From assembly GCA_017507905.1 (NCBI GenBank), contig JAFWAA010000008.1, forward strand, positions 1 to 49,520: a DNA stretch of 49,520 nucleotides, given 5' to 3'. Shown here piece after piece: positions 7,983 through 16,769 of this stretch (the stretch's first letter is position 1; each line of letters starts with the position of its first letter). The DNA is from Clostridia bacterium (GTDB lineage: Bacteria > Bacillota > Clostridia > Oscillospirales > CAG-272). Below the pieces are notes generated by a model that made no database searches, was not told where the DNA came from, and saw only the letters and a list, made by a program, of their open reading frames with translations. The position numbers and the translations under genes are program-made.

Positions 7983-10748
7983 ATGTCGATTTTTACGAAG
8001 ATCTTTGGTACGTATAGCCAGCGTCAGCTCAAGAAGCTCTCCGAGGTGGCGGATTACATCGATTCGCTTTCGGAGCAGTACGCCGCCATGAGCAACGAGG
8101 AGCTGCAGGCCGTTACTCCCGCGCTCAAGGCCCGTCTTGCCGCAGGCGAGACCCTCAACGAGATCCTGCCCGACGCCTTTGCGGCCATTCGCGAGGCGGC
8201 AGACCGCGTGCTTGGCAAGCGCCCCTTCTACGTACAGCTGCTGGGCGGAATCGTTTTGCACCAGGGGCGTATTGCCGAAATGAAGACGGGTGAGGGAAAG
8301 ACCCTCGTGGCCACGCTTCCCGCATACCTCAACGCCCTCACGGGAGAGGGCGTGCATATCGTTACCGTCAACGAGTATCTTGCCCGTGTGGGTGCTGAGG
8401 AGATGGGACGCGTATACGAGTTTATGGGCCTGACCACGGGTCTTGTCGTGCACGGGCAGACTGCCGCCGAAAAGCAGGCCGCCTACAACGCCGATATTAC
8501 CTACGGCACGAACAACGAGTTCGGCTTTGACTATCTGCGCGACAACATGGTCATCTACAAGCACCAGATGTCGCAGAGGGGCCACGTCTTTGCCATCGTG
8601 GACGAGGTGGACTCCATTCTCATCGACGAGGCGCGCACGCCGCTGATCATCTCGGGCATGGGGGATACCGCCACCGAGCTTTACGAAAAGGCCGACGCCC
8701 TCGTGCGCACCATGCGCAAGCACGTCATCAAGGAGCTGGACAGCAAGGAGAGCCACGACGACATCAACGCCGATTATATCGTGGACGAGAAGGCCAACAA
8801 CGCGATCCTCACCCCTCAGGGTGCAAAGAAGGCAGAGCGCTTCTTCGGTCTTGAGAACTTTACCGATGCGGAGAACGCGCAGATCGCGCACCACGTTCAG
8901 CAGGCCATCAAGGCCTACGGCTGTATGCACCGCGACGTGGACTACGTGGTCAACGAAAAGGGCGTCATGATCGTTGACGCCTTTACGGGACGTCTCATGC
9001 CGGGTCGCCGCTATTCGGACGGTCTGCACCAGGCCATTGAGGCCAAGGAGGGCGTCAAGGTCCAGAAGGAGAACAAGACGCTTGCCACCATCACCTTCCA
9101 GAACTATTTCCGTATGTACCGCAAGCTCTCGGGTATGACGGGTACGGCACTGACCGAGGAGACCGAGTTCCGTGAGATCTACCAGCTTGACGTGGTGGAG
9201 ATCCCCACCAACAAGCCCATGATCCGCGTGGATCACGAGGACGCCGTTTACCGCAGCCTGGAGGGCAAGTATGCCGCCATCGTGCAAAAGGTCAAGGAGT
9301 GCCACGAAAAGGGACAGCCCGTGCTTGTGGGTACAGTGTCCATCGACAAATCCGAGCTTCTTTCGACCCGCTTGCGCAAGGCGGGCATTCCGCACACCGT
9401 GCTCAACGCCAAGTATCACGCCAAGGAGGCCGAGATCGTGGCGCAGGCCGGTAAGGTGGGCGCGGTTACCATCTCCACCAACATGGCAGGACGCGGAACC
9501 GATATCCTGCTGGGCGGAAACCCCGAGTTCATGGCCAAGTCCGATATGCGCGCCATGGAGTTCTCCGAGGACGCCATCGCGCTCTGCGCAGGCTCGGCAC
9601 CCACCGAGGACGAGGAGGTCCTGCGCGCACGGGAGGTCTTCCGTGAATTGGTGCAAAAGTATAAGACGCAGCTCGAGCCCGAGGCACAGCGCGTAAGAGA
9701 AGCGGGCGGACTCTTTATCCTTGGCACCGAGCGGCACGAGAGCCGCCGCATCGACAACCAGCTCCGCGGACGCTCGGGACGCCAGGGCGACCCAGGTGAG
9801 TCCATGTTCTTCCTTTCCATGGAGGACGATCTGATGCGCCTGTTCGGCACCGACCGCCTGCAGGGCGTGGTCAGCGCGCTCAAGCTGCCCGAGGATATGC
9901 CGATCGACGCACGGATCCTGTCTGGCGCGATCGAAAACGCACAGAAGCGCATTGAGGACAACAACTTCAAGCGCAGAAAATACGTGCTTGCCTACGACGA
10001 CGTGATGAATCAGCAGCGTGCTGTGATCTATAAGCAGCGCCAGGACGTGCTTAACGGAGAGGATATCTCCGAGACGGTGCGCAAGATGCTCTTCTCCACC
10101 GTGGACGCCACGGTCGAGGATTTTACGCGCTCGGATTCCCCCGCAGAGTGGGATCTGGACGGTCTGCGTGCGCACTTCCTGGGTCTTCTGACGCAGGAGG
10201 AGGATTTCCGCTACACCGAGGCCGAGCGCAAAAAGCTTGACCGCGCGACCTTGCAGGAGCTTTTGCGAGAGCGTGCAGAAAAGGCATACGGCGAGAAGGA
10301 GGAGCTCTTTGGTGAGGAGGTCTTCCGCGAGGTGGAGAGAGCCATTCTTCTGCGCAACGTGGACACGGCGTGGATGGAGCACATCGACACGATGGACGAT
10401 CTGCGCGGAAACGTGGGACTGCAATCCTACGCGCAGAGAGACCCCGTCAACGAATATCGCATTCAGGGAGCGGATCTCTTTGACGTCATGGTAGACGATA
10501 TCCGTCAGAAGACGGTGCGCGCCATTCTTTCGGTCCGCCCGAAGGCACAGCCCATTCAGCGCGTGCAGGTGGCCAATCCCATCAACGAGGGATTTCAGGG
10601 CGCAGGACCGCGCAAGAGCGTGGTGGTCAAGCGCACGGGAGGCTCGCCCATCGTCAACGCGGCCGTTAAGGTCGGTCGCAACGATCCCTGCCCCTGCGGC
10701 AGCGGAAAGAAGTACAAAAACTGCTGTATGCGCAGTGAAAACGGATAA
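7983..10748 (+). CDS. secA: Preprotein translocase motor ATPase SecA
   Basis: ATP-driven motor that pushes unfolded preproteins through SecYEG. The 921-residue protein has all SecA landmarks: Walker A MKTGEGKT (100-107), the DEVD box in AIVDEVDSILIDEART, SGMTGTALTEE, GRGTDILLGGNPE, and GRSGRQGDPGES with SMEDDLMRLFG. The C-terminal zinc tail is DPCPCGSGKKYKNCC. The ATG at 7983 follows GAAAGGA; an earlier in-frame ATG at 7944 has no ribosome-binding site and would add a non-conserved extension. Two membrane-protein genes follow on the same strand, the first only 12 bases away. Confidence 0.97.
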   Translation: MSIFTKIFGTYSQRQLKKLSEVADYIDSLSEQYAAMSNEELQAVTPALKARLAAGETLNEILPDAFAAIREAADRVLGKRPFYVQLLGGIVLHQGRIAEMKTGEGKTLVATLPAYLNALTGEGVHIVTVNEYLARVGAEEMGRVYEFMGLTTGLVVHGQTAAEKQAAYNADITYGTNNEFGFDYLRDNMVIYKHQMSQRGHVFAIVDEVDSILIDEARTPLIISGMGDTATELYEKADALVRTMRKHVIKELDSKESHDDINADYIVDEKANNAILTPQGAKKAERFFGLENFTDAENAQIAHHVQQAIKAYGCMHRDVDYVVNEKGVMIVDAFTGRLMPGRRYSDGLHQAIEAKEGVKVQKENKTLATITFQNYFRMYRKLSGMTGTALTEETEFREIYQLDVVEIPTNKPMIRVDHEDAVYRSLEGKYAAIVQKVKECHEKGQPVLVGTVSIDKSELLSTRLRKAGIPHTVLNAKYHAKEAEIVAQAGKVGAVTISTNMAGRGTDILLGGNPEFMAKSDMRAMEFSEDAIALCAGSAPTEDEEVLRAREVFRELVQKYKTQLEPEAQRVREAGGLFILGTERHESRRIDNQLRGRSGRQGDPGESMFFLSMEDDLMRLFGTDRLQGVVSALKLPEDMPIDARILSGAIENAQKRIEDNNFKRRKYVLAYDDVMNQQRAVIYKQRQDVLNGEDISETVRKMLFSTVDATVEDFTRSDSPAEWDLDGLRAHFLGLLTQEEDFRYTEAERKKLDRATLQELLRERAEKAYGEKEELFGEEVFREVERAILLRNVDTAWMEHIDTMDDLRGNVGLQSYAQRDPVNEYRIQGADLFDVMVDDIRQKTVRAILSVRPKAQPIQRVQVANPINEGFQGAGPRKSVVVKRTGGSPIVNAAVKVGRNDPCPCGSGKKYKNCCMRSENG

Positions 10749-10760
10749 GAGGAACGTAGA

Positions 10761-11501
10761 ATGGGATTTGGATATTTGCTGATCGGCTATCTCGTCACCT
10801 TCGTGATCCACATGACGCTGGATTCGCTGGGGCTTGGCAGCCTTGCACTTCTGTTGGGCTACGGCATCATGATGCTCGGCCTCTTTCAGCTCAACCGCTT
10901 TCATTCCGCCTTTGCCTACTCCAAGTGGCTGCTCCTGCCCCTGATGCTCACGGCGATCTACGAGGGCGCGGCCTCTCTTTCGGAGAAGCTTTTGCTCGAG
11001 GCGGCGCTGTTTGCCCCGAGCGTGGTAAGCGCCGCCTCGGGGATCAGCGGCGTGCTCGTGGTGGTCTTTCATCTGGCGCTTCTGCTGGCCATTCGCGCGC
11101 TTGCCGAGGAGGTGGGGCTTCCGAGCATTCGCCTCAAGGCAACCGCAAACATGATCCTCGTGACCCTTTACGCCGCGCTCTACCTTCTGGCCGAGCTTCC
11201 TCTGCTGGGGGAAACGCTCAGAGGGTATCTGCTCTATCCCGTGGTGCTTTTGCAGCTGGCATGGATTGTTTGCAATCGGCTCCTTCTGCTCAACTGCGCC
11301 AAGGACATCTGCCCTGAGGGCGAGGACGAGCCCGCCCCCAAGCGCTATCGCTGGAATCTGCTCAACCGCATCGGTGACGCCTACGAGCGCAACCGTCAAC
11401 GCAACGTCGACCTCGTCACGCGCGAGGCGGAGGAGCGCCTGGAAAAGAGACGCGAGGCGCGTGAGAAAAAGAAGATCCAACACTCCAAGAAGAAAAAATA
11501 A
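10761..11501 (+). CDS. Membrane protein of unknown function, downstream of secA
   Basis: A 246-residue protein with about six hydrophobic segments in the first 180 residues. A highly charged cytoplasmic tail (about 190-246) is rich in Arg, Glu and Lys and ends SKKKK. It starts 12 bases after the secA stop with GAGGAA ahead of the ATG, so it is very likely co-transcribed. I recognise no family. The basic, helical tail could bind RNA, ribosomes or lipid headgroups, which is speculation. Codon usage and base composition match secA. Confidence 0.75.
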   Translation: MGFGYLLIGYLVTFVIHMTLDSLGLGSLALLLGYGIMMLGLFQLNRFHSAFAYSKWLLLPLMLTAIYEGAASLSEKLLLEAALFAPSVVSAASGISGVLVVVFHLALLLAIRALAEEVGLPSIRLKATANMILVTLYAALYLLAELPLLGETLRGYLLYPVVLLQLAWIVCNRLLLLNCAKDICPEGEDEPAPKRYRWNLLNRIGDAYERNRQRNVDLVTREAEERLEKRREAREKKKIQHSKKKK

Positions 11502-11545
11502 GCGACCTTTTACGCACGAAAGCCATGGAGAAGGGAGGCGACCGT

Positions 11546-13078
11546 ATGCAAGCAAGCGAAAAGAGGAGAGCGTGGGGCATGCCTTGCCTGATGGCGGCCT
11601 GCGTCTTTCTGGCCAATCCGACCGTCGCCTTTCGCGACCCTCTCCCCGACCTGATCGGCTATCTGCTGCTCTTTTTCGGGCTTTCCCGCCTTGCGGATCT
11701 GCAGGATCACTTTGCCGAGAGCCGCAAGCGGATCGGATGGTTGATCCCGATCGGCGTTTTGCAGATCCTGGCGGAGCTTTTGCTCTACCGCTGGCTTCCC
11801 GCCATGGAGGGGTCGATGAACGCCTACGAATCCCCCACCTGGCTTCTGCTTTGCACCTTCCTTTTGGGGCTTGCCAAGCTGCTTTTCCTGCTTCCCGCCA
11901 TGCGCGACCTTTGGAGAGGCTGGAATACCTGTGCGGAGACGGCAGGGTGTGAGGCGCTTCTTTCTGCCGCGCACCGCGCAAAAACGCGCTTTGAGCGAAT
12001 GCAGGGGCTTTCGAGTGCCTTCTTTGCGCTTGGTGCGATCCTTCCGCTTCTGCCCGAGCTGACGCTTTTGGTCACCTTTGATTATTATTCGGCGGGCAAG
12101 ACCGATTATCCCGATTGGTACTTAGGCGGCGGAGGCGGAGAGGGAATGGACCTTTACGCCTACGTTGGACTGTTCCGCCTGTTGATCTTCGCCTGTCTCC
12201 TGGTTTTTGGCGTGATCTGGCTGATCCTTACGCTCCGCGCGCTCGCTTGCACGCTGCGCGACCAAACGCTGCGCGCACATCTTTCCGCGCGCTACGCGGC
12301 CGAGATCCTGCCGCAAACGGGAATGCTCAAGCTGCGCGCCTTTCGCTTGTCCTTCCGCCTGCTCAAGCTGGGAGCGATCTTCTCGATCCTCTTTCCCATC
12401 TACCTCCGCTCCGCCTATTCGGATGGGCAGGAGGGATTGGATCTGGAGCAGGTCATCAGCCGCGGCCTGGAGTCGCAGTGCTACGAGCTTCTCCCGGGGC
12501 TTCTTTGCGCGATCCTGATCCCGCTTGGCGTGCTTTCCCTGGGAAGGCTTTTGCCCAATAAGCGAGGCTTTCTCGCCTTTTCCGTTCTCCCCATTTGCCA
12601 TTCGGCGGCACAGCTTTTCGTGAACGCGGCGTATATGTCGCGCTTTACCCTGAAGGACGCCCTCTATCTGCCCGAGGCGTACGACGCCTTCTTCCTCTTG
12701 CGCATTCTGCGCTTGGCGGAGATCGCTTCGATCCTTGCGCTGCTGCTGTGGCTGCTCTTGCTTTTGCGCCGCCTGCTTCTGGCGCACACGGCAGTCGTTT
12801 ACGAGGGGCAGGACGCCCGCGCGCTTTCGGATCGCGCGACCGCGGCCCTGCACGGACGTCTGCAAAAAAAGCTGATCGCTTCGGGGATCCTCTTCCTTCT
12901 TGCGGCAATTGCCGCCGCGGCCTTTGCCTGGCTGCAGCTGGAATACTCGGACCTTTGGATGCTCGCCTCCCTCGTCGGTGCGGTGGCGGTCGGTGTCTTT
13001 TCCTCCTTCTTGCAGGAGCTGCAGGAGGAGGTCACGGCGACCTACGCGCGTGAGGGCGTGTATAAGGCAGAGCCCTGA
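11546..13078 (+). CDS. Large polytopic membrane protein of unknown function
   Basis: A 510-residue protein with roughly ten to twelve hydrophobic segments spread over its whole length. The short soluble loops include a glycine-rich one (YLGGGGGEGMDLY). Near the N-terminus is the pattern PCLMAACVFLANPTVAFRDP followed by PDLIGYLLLFFGLSRLADLQ. The start at 11546 is preferred because AAGGGAGG lies 8 bases upstream; an ATG at 11525 lacks such a site. It follows the 246-residue membrane protein by 44 bases, so the two probably work together. No family is recognised. Confidence 0.72.
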   Translation: MQASEKRRAWGMPCLMAACVFLANPTVAFRDPLPDLIGYLLLFFGLSRLADLQDHFAESRKRIGWLIPIGVLQILAELLLYRWLPAMEGSMNAYESPTWLLLCTFLLGLAKLLFLLPAMRDLWRGWNTCAETAGCEALLSAAHRAKTRFERMQGLSSAFFALGAILPLLPELTLLVTFDYYSAGKTDYPDWYLGGGGGEGMDLYAYVGLFRLLIFACLLVFGVIWLILTLRALACTLRDQTLRAHLSARYAAEILPQTGMLKLRAFRLSFRLLKLGAIFSILFPIYLRSAYSDGQEGLDLEQVISRGLESQCYELLPGLLCAILIPLGVLSLGRLLPNKRGFLAFSVLPICHSAAQLFVNAAYMSRFTLKDALYLPEAYDAFFLLRILRLAEIASILALLLWLLLLLRRLLLAHTAVVYEGQDARALSDRATAALHGRLQKKLIASGILFLLAAIAAAAFAWLQLEYSDLWMLASLVGAVAVGVFSSFLQELQEEVTATYAREGVYKAEP

Positions 13079-13142
13079 TGCACATACTATCCTCGTCATT
13101 CCCAAGGGATGATCAAAATTTGCAGGAAGCGAGGAGCAAAGG

Positions 13143-13352
13143 ATGAACCGAAATCCCGATCTCTTCCCCCGTCAGGACAAAAAGCAGGACAACGCGTCTG
13201 CCAAGAACGAGGGAAAGAACCAGAGCAACAACCAGTACAACAATCAGTACAACAATCAGAACAACCAAAACGGCAATCAGAACAGCAACCAGTATAACAA
13301 CCAGACCAGCCAGAACAATCAGAGCAACAACCGCGCAAACAACTCCAAGTAA
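13143..13352 (+). CDS. Small Asn/Gln-rich low-complexity protein
   Basis: A 69-residue protein, about half Asn plus Gln. After a charged start (MNRNPDLFPRQDKKQD) it consists of variations on NNQYNNQ and NQNSNQYNNQ, with no hydrophobic segment or Cys. GAGGAG lies 7 bases before the ATG, and a strong terminator follows 13 bases after the stop, which supports a real gene. Such proteins occur among spore-associated and prion-like low-complexity proteins, but no function can be assigned. It is the last gene downstream of secA. Confidence 0.62.
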   Translation: MNRNPDLFPRQDKKQDNASAKNEGKNQSNNQYNNQYNNQNNQNGNQNSNQYNNQTSQNNQSNNRANNSK

Positions 13353-13364
13353 CGAGCATACGAA

Positions 13365-13407
13365 AAGCCCTCTCGGACCGAGATCCGAGAGGGCTTGTGT
13401 TTTTTTG
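13365..13407 (+). terminator. Strong terminator between the secA cluster and the convergent ABC gene
   Basis: A 13-bp perfect stem AAGCCCTCTCGGA (13365-13377) with TCCGAGAGGGCTT (13384-13396), followed by a T-run at 13400-13406. On the minus strand only TTTTCG follows, so it may be a weaker terminator for the convergent gene. Confidence 0.9.
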
Positions 13408-13430
13408 CTTTGCTTTTCCCGCGGAAGGGA

Positions 13431-16400
13431 TCACTCGCTGCGCAGAGCCTCCACGGGGTTGCGCTTTGCGGCAACGCCCGAGGGGAAGAGACCTGCGATG
13501 AAGGTGAGCAGCATGCTGATCAGCACCAGAATGATCGCGCCGCCCACGGGAAGCGCGGCCTTGAGGTTGGCGATCTGCGTGAAGTGGAAGAGGATCACGT
13601 TGATGATCGCGTTGAAGAAGAGCGTGCCGAGAATACCGATCATACCTGCCACAAAGCCCACGATGATGGTCTCTGCGTTGAAGACGCGGCCAACGTCTCT
13701 CTTGGATGCACCGATCGCACGGAGAATACCGATCTCCTTGGTGCGCTCCAGGACCGAGATATAGGTGATGATACCGATCATGATGGAGGAGACCACGAGG
13801 GAGATGGCCACAAAGGCGATCAGCACGTAGGTGATGGCGTTGATGATGATGGTAACGGAGGACATCATCAGTCCGATGACGTCGGTGTAGCGGAGGCGAT
13901 CCTCCTCGGAGGCGTTCTCGTTGTAGTTGGAAATGAACTCCTCGATGCGATCCTTGGACTCAAAGTCCACGGCATAGAAATGAATGGCTGCGGGGGTTGC
14001 CTTTTCGGCGTCGCCCAGCTCCTCAAGCACGCGATCGTAGGTGGCGTCGGTCTGGGGAGCGAGGCTGTAGAGCATCTCCTCCATCTCGACGAACTGATCG
14101 TCGGGAATGAAGCCGCCCTGCAGGAGCAGCGTGAAGCTCTCCTCGGTGATGGTCAGGGTCTTGATGCGCGCGGTCATTTCCGTGTAGATGGCCTGCATCA
14201 CGTCCTCGCCGCAAAGCTCGATCAGACCGGGGATCGCGGGAATGGCGGGCATGGTTTCTGTTGCGTCGGTTGCGGGCATACCCACAAGGGCGAGCATGAT
14301 CTGCTCGGTGGAGAGAACGGGGAGGAGCTTGACCAGGTTATCGGCCGTGACGGTGATGCCGCCCGTGGTCTGGCTGAGCAGAGACATAACGGGCATGAGC
14401 GAAAAGCCCGTGGGATCCTTCTGCTTTATGGCGTTGATCATGGTGGAAAGCAGCTCCACGCGGTATTCGCCCGGCATGATGGAGAAGAAGCCCAGGAAGG
14501 ATTCGCGGCTGTTGACCACCAGCTGATCGGCAAACTCGGGGTTGTCAAGGATCTGCTGGGTCATATAGGCGTAGAGCTGCTCCATGGTGGCGTCGTCCAC
14601 CTTTTCGATCAGCTCGTGAATGTTCTCACGGGTGTAGGGGGTGCGCTTGAACTCAAGGCCTGTCAGGACGTTGTGCGTGGGGGTGGATTTTTGCTGATTG
14701 AGGATCGCGCTCTCGGCGTTCTGGTCCAGGATATACTCGGTCAGCTCCTTGGTGTAGCCGATCGCGCCCGAGATCGAGGTCGCGGTTGCGCCCTCACGGG
14801 GACGGACGATGCCCGAGATCACAAGGCGCGTGCCCTTCTCGGTAACGAAGGATTCCTGATCGAAGACGCCGTTGCGCATATCCTGCCAGATGGGATACTC
14901 CACACCGTCCACGGTGTAGGTAGCGCCCTTACGCACCTCGTAGAAGTCGGAGGTGTTGAGCAGGAGGAATTCCATGCCGAGGAAGTCCTCAAGGTTATAG
15001 GGCTCGATGGGCGTGGTGTCGTAGGTGCCGTCGGTCATCAGATCGTTCATGATGTCCTCAAGCTCGCTCTGGTCCAGAACGCCCAGCATATAGAGGGTCA
15101 TCTTGCTGATGCGATTGTTCTGTCCCAGCACCAGCACCACCTCGTTTTCATTGGTCGGCCAGTGGCTGCCCTCACCGATCAGCTCGTACTGCTGATCCAA
15201 AAGGGTATCGTTGTCGATCATCTCGGAGAAGACGTTGAAGCCCATGCTTCCCATGGTGGACATCATCTCGCCGATGCCGGCGAAGGCGGAGCCCATGTTT
15301 TGGAAGATGGTGGTGGGGCTGACCTGCGTCTTTCCGTCGGCGGAGAAGATCTGCAGATCAAAGTCGTAGGTGTACTGCACGGCGCTCAGCGCGTCCGAAA
15401 GCTCGTCGTAGTGGGCGTCCAGATAGGCTTTGAAGGCCGTGAGGTTGTTCTTGGTGGTGGCGCTCATGGCCGAGACCATGCTGCCCAGGGAATCGTCCAC
15501 GTAGACCTTGTTCGGATCGACCTCGTCGCCAAGCGATTCGCTGACCTGCGTCATCGCGGCGAGCATGGCACTCATGTCCTGCGTTTCACCCTCAATGGTG
15601 AGGGGATAGGTGGAGAGCGTGTCGCGCTGGACGTCGTTGATGAAGCTGTTTACACCGGTGGAGACCGAAAGGATCAGGGCGATGCCCATGATGCCGATGG
15701 AGCCGGCAAAGGAGGTCATCAGCGTGCGCGCCTTCTTGGTGAGCAGGTTGTTCATCGAGAGGGAGAGCGCGGTGAAGAAGGACATCGAGCGCTTTTTGCG
15801 GCGTCCTTCCGTCTTTTTGACGGGGGACACGCCCGAGCCGCCCAGCTGATTCTTCTTTACGTCCTCCGGCTGAATGGAGAAGGGGTTGCGGCGCTTTTTG
15901 GCAGGCGCATTCTCGGGTGCCTCCTGCTTCTTCTTGCGCTCCTCCTCGCTCGGCGTATAGGGGCGGCTGTCGCCCACGATGCGTCCGTCAAGCAGACGGA
16001 TGATGCGGGAGGAATAGCGATTGGCAAGCTCGGGGTTGTGGGTGACCATGATGACCAGCTTTGTGCGTGAGATCTCGTGCAGAAGCTGCATGATCTGCAC
16101 GCTGGTCTGCGTGTCGAGTGCGCCGGTCGGCTCATCGGCCAGAAGGATCTCGGGATCGTTGACCAGGGCACGAGCGATGGCTACGCGCTGCATCTGACCG
16201 CCCGACATCTGGTTGGGACGCTTCTTGAGCTGATCGCCAAGGCCTACCTCCTGCAGAGCCTTGACGGCGCGAGCGCGTCTCTCCTTCTTGGAGATACCCG
16301 AAAGGGTAAGCGCCAGCTCGACGTTTGCGAGAACCGTCTGGTGCGGAATGAGATTGTAGCTCTGGAAGACAAAGCCGATCGAATGGTTGCGGTAGGTGTC

Positions 16401-16631
16401 CCAATCGGCGTCGCGGTACTGCTTGGTGGAGACGCCGTTGATGATCAGGTCGCCGCTGGTGTACTGATCCAAGCCTCCGATGATGTTGAGCAGAGTTGTC
16501 TTTCCGCAGCCCGAGGGGCCGAGAATGGAGACGAATTCGCTTTGGCGGAATTCGATGGAGACGCCGTCAAGGGCGCGGACGTCCGCGCCGGATGAGGCGT
16601 AGGTTTTGGTGATGCTTTTAAGCGCGAGCAA
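13431..16631 (-). CDS. Fused ABC transporter ATPase/permease with a giant extracytoplasmic domain (MacB/FtsX type)
   Basis: A 1066-residue protein. Residues 1 to about 225 are an ABC ATPase with Walker A GPSGCGKTT, signature MSGGQMQR, Walker B ILLADEPTGALD and a switch His (VTHNP). After a basic linker comes one membrane helix (about 300-325), then about 600 extracytoplasmic residues. The C-terminal FtsX-like domain has three helices and ends VAAKRNPVEALRSE. The architecture matches mechanotransmission-type transporters that export or sense peptides and lipoproteins. The start is TTG at 16631, with GGAGG 9 bases upstream and no nearby ATG. The substrate is unknown. The gene appears monocistronic and shares a terminator with the convergent cluster. 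Confidence 0.88.
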   Translation of the reverse strand: MLALKSITKTYASSGADVRALDGVSIEFRQSEFVSILGPSGCGKTTLLNIIGGLDQYTSGDLIINGVSTKQYRDADWDTYRNHSIGFVFQSYNLIPHQTVLANVELALTLSGISKKERRARAVKALQEVGLGDQLKKRPNQMSGGQMQRVAIARALVNDPEILLADEPTGALDTQTSVQIMQLLHEISRTKLVIMVTHNPELANRYSSRIIRLLDGRIVGDSRPYTPSEEERKKKQEAPENAPAKKRRNPFSIQPEDVKKNQLGGSGVSPVKKTEGRRKKRSMSFFTALSLSMNNLLTKKARTLMTSFAGSIGIMGIALILSVSTGVNSFINDVQRDTLSTYPLTIEGETQDMSAMLAAMTQVSESLGDEVDPNKVYVDDSLGSMVSAMSATTKNNLTAFKAYLDAHYDELSDALSAVQYTYDFDLQIFSADGKTQVSPTTIFQNMGSAFAGIGEMMSTMGSMGFNVFSEMIDNDTLLDQQYELIGEGSHWPTNENEVVLVLGQNNRISKMTLYMLGVLDQSELEDIMNDLMTDGTYDTTPIEPYNLEDFLGMEFLLLNTSDFYEVRKGATYTVDGVEYPIWQDMRNGVFDQESFVTEKGTRLVISGIVRPREGATATSISGAIGYTKELTEYILDQNAESAILNQQKSTPTHNVLTGLEFKRTPYTRENIHELIEKVDDATMEQLYAYMTQQILDNPEFADQLVVNSRESFLGFFSIMPGEYRVELLSTMINAIKQKDPTGFSLMPVMSLLSQTTGGITVTADNLVKLLPVLSTEQIMLALVGMPATDATETMPAIPAIPGLIELCGEDVMQAIYTEMTARIKTLTITEESFTLLLQGGFIPDDQFVEMEEMLYSLAPQTDATYDRVLEELGDAEKATPAAIHFYAVDFESKDRIEEFISNYNENASEEDRLRYTDVIGLMMSSVTIIINAITYVLIAFVAISLVVSSIMIGIITYISVLERTKEIGILRAIGASKRDVGRVFNAETIIVGFVAGMIGILGTLFFNAIINVILFHFTQIANLKAALPVGGAIILVLISMLLTFIAGLFPSGVAAKRNPVEALRSE

Positions 16632-16769
16632 GTTTGTGTTCCTCCGGTTTTGATTTGGATTGAGGGTGCGGCTTCCGCTTTTTGCGGAAAAGATGAGGTA
16701 TTATAGCAGAAAATTATAAATTGAGTTTTAAGTTTACATTTGCATTTGATGAAAGCTTGCGTTTTTTCG

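Noticed and set aside
7908..11981. A 1357-codon reading frame on the minus strand opposite secA
   Set aside because: It is a shadow of the real secA frame in GC-rich DNA, crosses several gene borders and has no recognisable domain.
13395..16070. An 891-codon frame on the plus strand opposite the fused ABC gene
   Set aside because: Shadow frame, composition-driven, no domains.
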